Of a stretch of DNA of 64,000 nucleotides, positions 36,673 through 44,900 are shown piece after piece (position 1 is the stretch's first letter; the number at the start of each line of letters is the position of its first letter). The DNA is taken from NCBI RefSeq assembly GCF_018613155.1, contig NZ_JAGGQU010000006.1:58671-122670 (forward strand), written 5' to 3'. This DNA comes from Bacillus sp. ISL-55. Its GTDB lineage: Bacteria > Bacillota > Bacilli > Bacillales > Cytobacillaceae. The position numbers and the translations under genes were made by a program. Under the pieces are notes generated by a model. That model had not been told where the DNA came from. It made no database searches and was given only the letters and a program-made list of their open reading frames with translations.

Positions 36673-37383
36673 TCAATTTTCCGTTTTCAGACCAGCTAAA
36701 TAATATTCCACGAGCTCAGGGTACTCTTCAAGCTCTTTCTTTCCTTGCTCTGTGATGACATAAATGCCTCTCTCGACTCTTTCAAACCATTTGTAATAGT
36801 TTTTCTGAAGAATCAAGGGCGTCTTTCCTCCTGTACCGAGAGCAACGAGCGCTTTCGGAGACATTTGCCCGAGTTTTTCTAGATAACAAGCGATTTGGAT
36901 GCAATTTTCTTTGTAGGCAGTCATGATCTTGGTTTTACTGCTGCCGCCGATATTGTAATCAGCGCTTCTTCCTTCTATCTCTTTAATCAACGCTGCTTTC
37001 TTCCTCGTATTCTTGCTTGTCATGCGCTTATATGGTTCCGGATGAACCTTAAACTCAACACTTATTCGATTACCAGAAAACGATACTATGATCAGTCCCA
37101 ATTCCAGCCTTTTTACTAATTGAATGATATCATTCCAGCGTTTCCTTGAAATGCGTTTTGGTTTCGGAATCGCTATATATACGAGATCAGTCAGCCTTTG
37201 CCTTCTCGTTGCCTGAAGCAAAAGGTCGATATTGAGATTTAGTTTTAATTCGACGATTATGAGCTCCTCATCCTTGACAGCCGTTAAATCACAATCGTGT
37301 ACCTCTCCATTAACACGATAGCCATGTTTTATAAAATGCTTACGGATAGGCTCATATAAATCGGCTTCTAAAAGTTTTGTCAT
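36673..37383 (-). CDS. DUF2161 family, PD-(D/E)XK nuclease-like
   Basis: The 236-residue protein begins with a nuclease-like fold: DCDLTAVKDEELIIVELKLN near residue 29 gives the D...ELK pattern of the PD-(D/E)XK superfamily. A helix-rich C-terminal half follows, with QMSPKALVALGTGGKTPLIL near 172 and WFERVERGIYVIT, which look like a winged-helix module. DUF2161 is annotated as putative phosphodiesterase. No restriction or defence partner is next to it. Single gene. Confidence 0.85.
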   Translation of the reverse strand: MTKLLEADLYEPIRKHFIKHGYRVNGEVHDCDLTAVKDEELIIVELKLNLNIDLLLQATRRQRLTDLVYIAIPKPKRISRKRWNDIIQLVKRLELGLIIVSFSGNRISVEFKVHPEPYKRMTSKNTRKKAALIKEIEGRSADYNIGGSSKTKIMTAYKENCIQIACYLEKLGQMSPKALVALGTGGKTPLILQKNYYKWFERVERGIYVITEQGKKELEEYPELVEYYLAGLKTEN

Positions 37384-37510
37384 GTGTCAAACCCTTCTGT
37401 CTTCCCTGCGGTTTTTCCTATCATTATAGCAAACTTTTTAAATGGATTAAGTCATTTAGACAAGCCCGCTACATATAATGTTTACGGATTATGTTGTGGA
37501 GGATAAACAA

Positions 37511-37816
37511 ATGAGGGTATTATTGCTGTTTTTATTGACTCTTCTTCTTGGACTAATGGTTTTCCTGAAATTTGAAATGGACGAAGCGCGAAAGGTTTCC
37601 AACCAGGTTAAAGCTGAGTATTTTACAGAAGCATTCATCATCAACAAGAACGACGATTCTGGATTTTATGGTGAGAGCGCGGATGGAAAAAGCATTTATT
37701 TTAAAAAAGAAAAAGTGCCAGCCTACGTGAAAATCCAAAGTGGCGATTCCGTTCTACTGTATTTTGATAAAAGCGGCCGAATAGATGGCCCTGTGAAAAT
37801 CGAGAAAATAGACTAG
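37511..37816 (+). CDS. Small membrane-anchored protein
   Basis: The 101-residue protein starts with one membrane helix (LLLFLLTLLLGLMVFL) followed by a small, strand-rich outer domain (AFIINKNDDSGFYGESADGK, VKIQSGDSVLLYFD). ATG 37511 follows GGAGG; a longer reading upstream adds 11 unlikely residues. Unknown family. Confidence 0.65.
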   Translation: MRVLLLFLLTLLLGLMVFLKFEMDEARKVSNQVKAEYFTEAFIINKNDDSGFYGESADGKSIYFKKEKVPAYVKIQSGDSVLLYFDKSGRIDGPVKIEKID

Positions 37817-37850
37817 GGAGCCAGCTGATTGCGGGCTCCCTGAACCTTTT
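37813..37850. terminator. Bidirectional terminator
   Basis: AGGGAGCC and GGCTCCCT pair around AGCTGATTGCG between two convergent genes. Confidence 0.8.
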
Positions 37851-38301
37851 ATCGAATCGCTTTTCTTTCCTCAAGTTTCTGGGCGATCGCTGTCGTAAGC
37901 TCTTGACCGCTTTTCGGGAGTGAAGATTTCATGACTGCATTCATGACTGGTGCAAGGGCGCCTTCTGCCGTCATTTCCAGATAACCAGTCATCTTTGTCC
38001 GGTTTTGGCCTAAAGCTTCTGCGTTAAAATATCCTTTACCTGTCAGATTTTCATTTATTCCCTTCAAGTCGAATGTCACCCGTGTTGGTTCCATCCACTC
38101 TTTTATGGTGACCTGTAAACTGATCTTCTTCTTCAATACACCAACCGTCTCCTTGAATGCCCAGTTGGACTGCTTTTCGCTTAATTTTTCATGACTGATA
38201 TATCCGGGCAATAATGGTGCCCAGTTGTCCATGTCTTTTACGAAATCCCAAACCTGTTCGATTGGAACATCAATTATGATATCGTGTCTTCCTTCTGGCA
38301 T
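37849..38301 (-). CDS. SRPBCC (CoxG-like) protein
   Basis: The 150-residue protein fits the START/SRPBCC helix-grip fold: IIIDVPIEQVWDFVKDMDNW near residue 8, then alternating strands, and the long C-terminal helix (VMNAVMKSSLPKSGQELTTA). It resembles the carbon monoxide dehydrogenase subunit G (CoxG) group, which binds lipophilic ligands, but no CO dehydrogenase genes are present. AGGAGG precedes ATG 38301; ten extra residues upstream are rejected. Confidence 0.82.
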   Translation of the reverse strand: MPEGRHDIIIDVPIEQVWDFVKDMDNWAPLLPGYISHEKLSEKQSNWAFKETVGVLKKKISLQVTIKEWMEPTRVTFDLKGINENLTGKGYFNAEALGQNRTKMTGYLEMTAEGALAPVMNAVMKSSLPKSGQELTTAIAQKLEERKAIR

Positions 38302-38479
38302 GATTTCTCCTCCTTTGTTGAAAATATCCACTAAGAGTTATATGTTTTACAGAATGATTTATACTTCATTTAATAATCTTCTGCTGCCCTTAAAATGAAC
38401 AGATAGATGGGCAGTCCTATCGCAGAGATAAGGCCATCTAAAACAGGACAATCACCAATCCATTATGTATTTTCCCGTA

Positions 38480-38510
38480 AAAATAAAAAACACACCTAGT
38501 TTGGTGTGTT
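38480..38510 (-). terminator. Terminator overlapping the MBL gene end
   Basis: On the minus strand AAACACACC and GGTGTGTTT pair around AAACTA, followed by TTTATTT. The hairpin starts inside the gene: its stop codon (38496-38498) lies at the loop. Confidence 0.85.
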
Positions 38511-39368
38511 TGATGACTTTTCAAATCCATTGACGAAGTATTCGATTGTTTCAAGTTCTTCTTCTGTAAGTTCCCTGTTAACCTTTTTTCTGAAATCCTC
38601 TATCATTAATTTTGAATTTCCACGATGTTTTTCAGTCAGATCACCAATAGACCTCAGGAGATTCGCTTGGTCTTGGAATTCTTTTTTAGAAAGTATGCCA
38701 GAATGAGAAAGTATATAAGTGTCTGCATCAAATGCTTCAATTTTCCTCAGTAAGTCTCTTGTTCCCTCGACAGTATAGTTGTCTTTTGGCGAAAAGATAT
38801 CGGGATAAAGGCTGTCAGCCAGGAATAATATTTTTTCCTCTTTGACATATACGACAACCGAATCTTCAGCATGGTCGCCTCCCACATGCTTGATAATGCT
38901 GGTAATGCCGCCAAGATCTATTTCGATTTCATCTTCAAAAGTCATCTCAGGCAAAGTGATTCTAATGTCCAGTTGATCCGGAAACTCTCGTTTTATCGCG
39001 TTCGCGCAAAATTCAATTTCCGTTCCCTCTGCTACCCTTTGATCGAGTGCTTCATTTGACCAGGATAACGGGAGCAGCTTTTCAATATCATTCCTCGTTT
39101 TCTTTGAAGAAATTGAAACTGTATTTCCAAGCGCATGAAGGCCGAATATATGGTCCCAATGCCAGTGTGTCAAAATTACATAAGAGGGTTCCGATACACC
39201 CTTTTCTTTTAACATATCTATGAAAAGATTGGCGTGTGCTTCAGAGTTCCCAGTGTCAATCATCAGCGTTCTTTCATTGCCTGTGACCATCCCGAGGATA
39301 GGCCTGTCTGTTTCAGAAACAGGCGTCATATACCAGAATCGCTTTCCTATTTTTTCGATTGATTGCAT
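38496..39368 (-). CDS. MBL-fold metallo-hydrolase
   Basis: The 290-residue protein has the metallo-beta-lactamase motif HWHWDH near residue 67 (HxHxDH) and a further metal-ligand His in VGGDHAEDSVVVY near 165. A conserved Asp in LFLADSLY follows and a late His in YILSHSG. It lies nine bases after the alpha/beta hydrolase gene, so both are in one operon, probably acting on related small molecules. The substrate is unknown. AGGTG precedes the ATG. Confidence 0.88.
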   Translation of the reverse strand: MQSIEKIGKRFWYMTPVSETDRPILGMVTGNERTLMIDTGNSEAHANLFIDMLKEKGVSEPSYVILTHWHWDHIFGLHALGNTVSISSKKTRNDIEKLLPLSWSNEALDQRVAEGTEIEFCANAIKREFPDQLDIRITLPEMTFEDEIEIDLGGITSIIKHVGGDHAEDSVVVYVKEEKILFLADSLYPDIFSPKDNYTVEGTRDLLRKIEAFDADTYILSHSGILSKKEFQDQANLLRSIGDLTEKHRGNSKLMIEDFRKKVNRELTEEELETIEYFVNGFEKSSNTPN

Positions 39369-39377
39369 TTAATTCAC

Positions 39378-40343
39378 CTATTTTCCAGTGGCTTTTGTCC
39401 AGAATTCCATTAGTTTTTCTTGATACTCTTGTTCAGCGATCGTGTATGCCTCCGTGTGCCCGGCGCCAGGAACAATCCATAGCTCTTTATCACTTTTCGC
39501 TATTTCGAATATGCGTTTTCCCATTTCAGTCGGTACTAATGCATCCTTGTCACCGTGAATGATGAGTAATGGGAGTCTATTTTTCTCAACACTGTCTAAT
39601 GCCGAAGCTTCAGCGAATGTGTAGCCTGCCCTGATATTCGTGATCACAGAGGTAACCTGCATGACCGGGAATGCTGGTAGATTATACAGGTATTTCAATT
39701 GATGGCTCAGTTCCTCTAGAACCGTCGTATACCCACTGTCAGCAATAATTCCCTTGACCTGTTCAGGAAGTTTTTCTCCGCTTGCCATCAGTACAGTTGC
39801 TGCACCCATGGAAAAGCCATGCAGGAAAATATCTTCAGCCCCAGCTTCTTTAGCTAAAAACTTTGACCATAGTACATAATCCTTGCGATCATGCCAGCCA
39901 TAACCTATATAATCACCTTCACTCAAGCCATGGCCTCTCGCATCAGGCTTTAAAATATCAAACCCTTGATCATAGTAAAACTTCGTGATTCCTGGCATTT
40001 GCTCACTATTCCCTTTATATCCATGAGCTAAAATCACAGCTTTTCCAGAAGAATTAGCATTTTTTAAGAAACGTGCCTTCAGCTTTAGGCCGTCCTCCGA
40101 TTTTATTTCAACGATTTCAAAGTTTTGCTTTTCTGTCCAGGCTGTAATCTCCTCCAGCTTCTTCTGCTCCTCTTCTTCACTTAGCAGTTTGGCCACTGTG
40201 ACACTTTCCCCGCCGCCATGAAGATCAACAGATTCTTGACTCCGATTTATGGCAACATTATAAAAGTAATTACCAGCAGCAATCAAACCGATGATAATCG
40301 CGAGAACCGTACCGCTCGCTATCAATATTATCTTTTTCTTCAC
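39378..40343 (-). CDS. Membrane-anchored alpha/beta hydrolase
   Basis: The 321-residue protein has an N-terminal membrane helix (IILIASGTVLAIIIGLIAAG) and an outward-facing alpha/beta hydrolase domain. The nucleophile elbow is GFSMGAAT near residue 173, the oxyanion block AVILAHGYKG near 110, the acid in IIHGDKDALVP near 263, and the His in GAGHTEAY near 296. It resembles Bacillus YqkD-like serine hydrolases. The start is probably GTG at 40343. It is the first gene of the operon with the MBL-fold gene. Confidence 0.88.
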   Translation of the reverse strand: MKKKIILIASGTVLAIIIGLIAAGNYFYNVAINRSQESVDLHGGGESVTVAKLLSEEEEQKKLEEITAWTEKQNFEIVEIKSEDGLKLKARFLKNANSSGKAVILAHGYKGNSEQMPGITKFYYDQGFDILKPDARGHGLSEGDYIGYGWHDRKDYVLWSKFLAKEAGAEDIFLHGFSMGAATVLMASGEKLPEQVKGIIADSGYTTVLEELSHQLKYLYNLPAFPVMQVTSVITNIRAGYTFAEASALDSVEKNRLPLLIIHGDKDALVPTEMGKRIFEIAKSDKELWIVPGAGHTEAYTIAEQEYQEKLMEFWTKATGK

Positions 40344-40498
40344 ACCCAGATTCCCCTTTTCCCCCTAGTTTCTCTATCTTTTTAAAAATAGTTTACCAGA
40401 TGGGGCGAAAAAAAAGACCAATTTGCATGATTTTGTAAAAGTTAGATTTGCCCGATTCATGGGTATATATAAGTAAAACCGATAGGAGGCTGATTGAA

Positions 40499-40807
40499 AT
40501 GGGAATTGAGAAAAAACATATCCTTAAATCATATAAAAACGAAAAAGAAGCTATCGATTCAATTGAAAAGATAAAGGATGAAAAAGATAATCCTGTCAAC
40601 AGTTCCATTTCAGGCTATAATGTCGAAAAGAAATCGACCAAAGAATATCCTACCAACGCCTTCAGCCCAGGCGAGCTAGATATGGGAGAACCTGCATTTA
40701 AAGATTACGAGGATGACCCTTCAGAAAACCCCGGGGTAGAAGCCAATAAAAACAAGGATATCGACAGGCCGTTGCCTGAACGAGCAATGAATAATCGTAT
40801 AAGATAA
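40499..40807 (+). CDS. Acidic, unstructured small protein
   Basis: The 102-residue protein is highly charged with no membrane part, and is low in hydrophobic residues after residue 30 (LDMGEPAFKDYEDDPSENPG). It begins MGIEKKHILKSYKNEKEAID, which looks like the flavinator-like or general-stress N-terminus of YflT-type proteins in miniature. That is a weak resemblance. ATG 40499 follows AGGAGG. A strong terminator follows. Confidence 0.6.
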   Translation: MGIEKKHILKSYKNEKEAIDSIEKIKDEKDNPVNSSISGYNVEKKSTKEYPTNAFSPGELDMGEPAFKDYEDDPSENPGVEANKNKDIDRPLPERAMNNRIR

Positions 40808-40809
40808 GA

Positions 40810-40840
40810 CCAGGTGCACGGATTTTCCGTGCACCTTTAC
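40810..40840 (+). terminator. Terminator of the acidic protein gene
   Basis: AGGTGCACGGA and TCCGTGCACCT pair around TTT, followed by TTACTTT, three bases after the stop. Confidence 0.88.
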
Positions 40841-41110
40841 TTTAGGCTTCGATCTATACAGGATAATGTTTTGCCTATGGTGCCCTGGATCACATATGTA
40901 TCAGGTGCATAGTCATATGGAGTCTCACCCTTGTTGATGATAGTCACAGGAATTCCGTCATTTTTATATTGAGGAATTGCTGAAAATGGTGAACTTTCAA
41001 GCTCGAACCAACACAAGCAAACAGTTCGCGTCAGGAATAAATCCTGGAAACTGTTCAAACCCTTCACCAGTGAACCATTCCCTAATGAATTGCAGCTCCT
41101 TAGTTAAGTT
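40837..41110 (-). pseudogene. Remnant of a SIR2 (sirtuin) NAD-dependent deacylase, C-terminal part
   Basis: The minus strand reads SSPFSAIPQYKNDGIPVTII followed by NKGETPYDYAPDTYVIQGTIG, which is the sirtuin C-terminal pattern (S.EV.P...P......G..VIIN..PTP.D..AD.VI.G..GE). Upstream the frame shifts: EWFTGEGFEQFPGFIPDANC leading into LLVLV lies in another frame and stops near 41007. No N-terminal NAD-binding GAGIS or QNID motif is seen. So only a frameshifted fragment of the gene remains. The upstream part is not clearly sirtuin-like, so a chimera is possible. Confidence 0.6.
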
Positions 41111-41119
41111 AAAACATGT

Positions 41120-41170
41120 ATGTTAACCAAACTATTTTTATGTTGACATATAATATTCAAAAAGTTTAAT
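41120..41170 (+). promoter_or_regulatory. bioY promoter with BirA-like operator
   Basis: ATGTTAACC (41120-41128) and the inverted partner TGTTGACAT (41141-41149) are 12 bases apart and match the halves of Gram-positive BirA operators (TGTTAACC...GGTTAACA), the right half at 7 of 9. The right half contains the -35 TTGACA (41143); TTTAAT (41165) 16 bases on is the -10. Binding of biotinyl-AMP-loaded BirA would cover the promoter. Confidence 0.6.
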
Positions 41171-41208
41171 CTATTATTGCACATAAAATACATAAAGGGG
41201 ATTTAGGA

Positions 41209-41799
41209 ATGAAATTTAGAACTCTTGATTTAACACTGGCAGCGATGTTTGTTGCCCTGATGGCTTTTGGCTCGAACATCACATCTATCGTACCTTTCAT
41301 GGTTGTTGGAGGCGTGCCGATCACATTGCAAACCTTCTTTGCCATTCTTGCTGGAGCCGTTTTAGGCAGCCGGTTAGGCGCTATTTCAATGGTCGTTTAC
41401 GCATTAGTAGGACTAGTAGGTGTCCCGGTTTTCGCTCAATTTGGCGCAGGTTTTGGAACATTGATCAGCCCGACTTTCGGATTTATTCTTTCATTTATTT
41501 TTACTGCTTACGCTGTTGGTAAAATCGTTGAGAAGAAACGTAGTGTTGCGACATTCATCGTTGCTTCACTAATCGGACTGTCCATTAATTATATCATCGG
41601 AACAAACTGGATGTATTTTGCCTATAAATTCTGGGCAGCAGCTCCAAAAGGCTTTACGTATGAGATGGCATGGCTTTGGATGGTCGTTCCGCTGCCAAAA
41701 GATATCATCCTTGCCGTTTTTGCGGGACTGATGGCAGCAAGACTTGAAAGATCTGTGCTTTCGAGACCAAGCTTCAGCCATTTACGCAAAACAGCTTAA
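41209..41799 (+). CDS. bioY: BioY, biotin transporter substrate-binding membrane subunit
   Basis: The 196-residue protein has six membrane helices and the BioY family motifs: VPFMVVGGVPITLQTFF near residue 28 (the GVPIT.QT block), GAVLGSRLGAISMVVY near 49, and FGAGFGTLISPTFGFI near 82. It is the S-component of an energy-coupling-factor transporter for biotin. No ECF ATPase genes are nearby, so it uses a shared energising module. The BirA-like operator in its promoter fits repression when biotin is plentiful. Confidence 0.93.
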   Translation: MKFRTLDLTLAAMFVALMAFGSNITSIVPFMVVGGVPITLQTFFAILAGAVLGSRLGAISMVVYALVGLVGVPVFAQFGAGFGTLISPTFGFILSFIFTAYAVGKIVEKKRSVATFIVASLIGLSINYIIGTNWMYFAYKFWAAAPKGFTYEMAWLWMVVPLPKDIILAVFAGLMAARLERSVLSRPSFSHLRKTA

Positions 41800-41820
41800 T
41801 TAAATAAGCTGTTGTTTTAA
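41788..41820 (+). terminator. Terminator of bioY
   Basis: AACAGCTTA and TAAGCTGTT pair around ATTAAA, followed by GTTTT. The stop codon TAA lies in the 5' arm. Confidence 0.75.
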
Positions 41821-41827
41821 AAAGCTG

Positions 41828-41866
41828 CACAAAGAAGGACAGCAATTACAGCTGTCCTTCTTTGTG
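41828..41866. terminator. Second hairpin between bioY and bpr
   Basis: AAAGAAGGACAGC and GCTGTCCTTCTTT form a 13-base-pair perfect stem around AATTACA. It could end transcription from either side. The arms include GGACAGC/GCTGTCC, as in array 3, which may be chance. Confidence 0.75.
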
Positions 41867-41919
41867 CCCGGCGGCTTTCCCATAAAGTGGTTTCATGAAC
41901 ATTCAGCTTAAATGAAAAT

Positions 41920-41957
41920 GGAGCCCTTCACCATCGGCGGAGGGCTCCACTTTGAAT
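41920..41957 (-). terminator. Terminator of the bacillopeptidase gene
   Basis: GGAGCCCTCC and its partner GGGCTCC pair around CGCCGATGGTGAA on the minus strand, followed by ATTTTCATTT, close after the stop. Confidence 0.8.
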
Positions 41958-41961
41958 TTTA

Positions 41962-44900
41962 CTACTTCATCCCTTTTTTCTTTACGTTAATGAATAACTT
42001 GCCATCAGCGGTCTTTCTTGTTTCATTGCCGTAGGAATCAACTGCTTTAACTTCAATAACTGCTCCTTCTGCTACGATATCTTTCGTAGCTGTGTAATAT
42101 CCCACATAATAACCTGGAGACACCTCACGCATAGGCAGTTCAGTCGCATTGGTAGTTTGCGCGGTGTTTGTTAAAGGCATGTGAAGGACGAATGTCGCAT
42201 CCAGTTCCTCTTCACTCGTGAACTCGATTTTTACACTTTCACCTTTCTTGAGTGTAACATCCACTGCCGGCTGCAATTCTGAGATGACAGGTGCTGTGAA
42301 TTTCACATCGACATTCACAATTTCTTCTGAAATGTTGCCCGCTTTATCATTGGCAACGACCTTGATTTCATTAACACCCTCATCCAGCATGACTCTTGCT
42401 GAATACTTTCCGTCCTCTACCTTGGCTGCAGTTCCATTGACTGTTACTGCATCAAGATGATCATCAGCGATCGTTCCCGTTACTGTAACCGTTTCTTTAT
42501 TAATCTTGCTGCTGTCTGCCGGTGAAGTAATTGTCAACTCTGGTGCATGTGGATCATAAGTGACTTTAACTTCTTCAGATGGGTCTGTAACACCTTGCTC
42601 TGTCGAAGCTTTAGCTGTTAGAGTATTTTCGCCTTCCTGAAGTTCAACCTCAACCTCGTAGGAACGATCATCATTTGCCGCTACCGTAGCAACCTCTTCT
42701 CCATCATTGTAAATATGGACAGTCGTCGTAGGGGCTGCTTCACCTTTTACCGTAACAGTTCCTTCATTTGTGTAAGAACCATCAACTGGAGATGAAATCG
42801 TTGGAGCGGTCACTTCATAATCTACGACTGCGCGGATCATATAGTTTCCTTCATCCTCAGGTGAAGGTGACCAGCCGCCGCCGACCAGCTGCCAGCTCCT
42901 TAATGCATTTTCACCGTCTTCATCAGTTGCAAGACCCGGCGAAGCTGTATTGATGCCTGCCTGAATATAAACGAGATAGAAATCGCCTTCTACCACGATT
43001 CCATGGCTGCTCAAATCAACATGTGTCCACTCGCCATTCCTTAATGCCGTTGCATCGATCGGACCTGCGAGTTTCTTTCCAGGTGCTCCATCAGTACCAG
43101 TAGCGTCATAAACTTCCACTTTGAAGTCTGTACCGCCTGGAACTGGCCACTCTGTATCCCAAAAACGGAACAAGCCGCCAGTTACCAATGCTTTGTCATT
43201 GCCCTTAGCCAATGACATCTTTACTGCCCAGCCATTGCCTGCATCATAGAAGGCTCTAGCATTTTCAGCAGTGCCATCATCGTAGCCAATTTCACCTGGA
43301 TAACCGATGAATGGTTTAATTTCGAAATCCTGCTCGATGTCCCCTTCAATATTAATTGAAGCTTCTTGACTGTAGTAATGAGGCGCGATTACTTTTAAAG
43401 TGTACTCGCCTTCATATGCTGTCAGTGAGTATTGACCATTTTCATCAGTTGAAACTGGGGCGACGTTCGCATCTTCTAGCAAGTAAACAGTTGCCCCCGC
43501 AACAGGCTCACCTGTTGCTTTATTTGTAATGGCTCCAGTTACGGTACCCTTTGGCAATTCCTCAAGGTTAAAGTTAGCGATCGCCTCTCCATCCTGTTCA
43601 ATGTCTACCGTTTGGGTTTGTGGACGGAAACCATAAGCCTCTGCGATAACTGTAAAAGTACCTGCAGCATGAGTTAATTCATAACTTCCGTTTGCAGGGT
43701 TTGTTTTTACAGAACGTCCTGATTCCACCACTGAGACTTGTGCCTGCATAGGCAAGGCCATAAGTGAAGATGTGTTTTCAGCCTTCTTAGCCTTAGGGAG
43801 TGCGATGGTGATCTTATTCGCATCCACTGGCTCTTTCAAGCTTGCTTTTGAATCATCTTTTTCAACACCAAGTTTGGCAGTTGCCGGTTCAGGGAGAGGA
43901 GTATCCGCCAAGCGGACGTCATCCAGGTACCAGCCATCCCTGACTACGCTGCCATCGGTTGTTACATTGAAGGCAATATAGATTCTTTGGCCGGCATATT
44001 CACTCAAATCTACTTCCCCATCGATCCAGCCATTGGACAGATTGTTAACCCGCAGTTTTTGCACCCAATTCACTGCATCTGTCGATACAAATACATGGCC
44101 GTAATCATAGTTTCTTTCAAGGTTATACCACTGCTTGAACTGAAGGTAGCTGTTGCCCTCCGGCAAATCGATTGGCGGCATTTGCAGGGACATGTTCGCA
44201 CGGTTCTGGTACGTGCCTGAAAGTGTCGTTCCATAAAGTTTTTCACCTGAGAAAGCTGATCCAGGACCTGATGTCGGAGTTCCCCATTCCCAGCTGTTGG
44301 CATCTCCATAAGTGGTCCAGCCTGCAGTATCATTTTCAAAATCTTGTTCATATCCAACCGTGATACCCGGCAATACAGTAACACTATGCTCGCTTACTGA
44401 TTCGTTGCCGCCGAAGTCCACTGCTTTCCATTTGTAGTTGAACGAGCTGCCTGCGATGGCTTCTCCCGGCACGTCTGCACGATATGTTCCATTTTTGTAG
44501 TCCCCGCTTGTGCGAACTGCGGCAACAGATGACCATGTTCCATCCTCTAATTGATATTCAAGTTCTACATTTGTTACACTGATGTTGTCGACAGCTGAAG
44601 CCTCTAAAGTCAGCGGCATTCCTGCGAAAACCGTGGCAGGTTGGGAATGCTCCAAGACCGGTGCTTCACTGTCGTCTCCATCTTTTGTTACCTGGCCTTT
44701 CAATTCCCCTAGGCCCGATACAACAGATGACACAGCATCGAATACATTCAATAATCCAGCTCCATAGCCGTTATTTGGAGATTCTGGGTATGCATTGTCG
44801 GTTAGTGGCAGTGCGGTAGTCATCAGGATTTCTTCCAATTCATCAACGCTCAGACTTGAATTTGCCTGCAGCAGTAATGCTACAGCCGCTGATACATGCG

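Noticed and set aside
41828-41866. Stray unit of array 3
   Set aside because: It shares GGACAGC/GCTGTCC, but the loop is 7 bases, not 15, and it sits as a normal terminator between genes.
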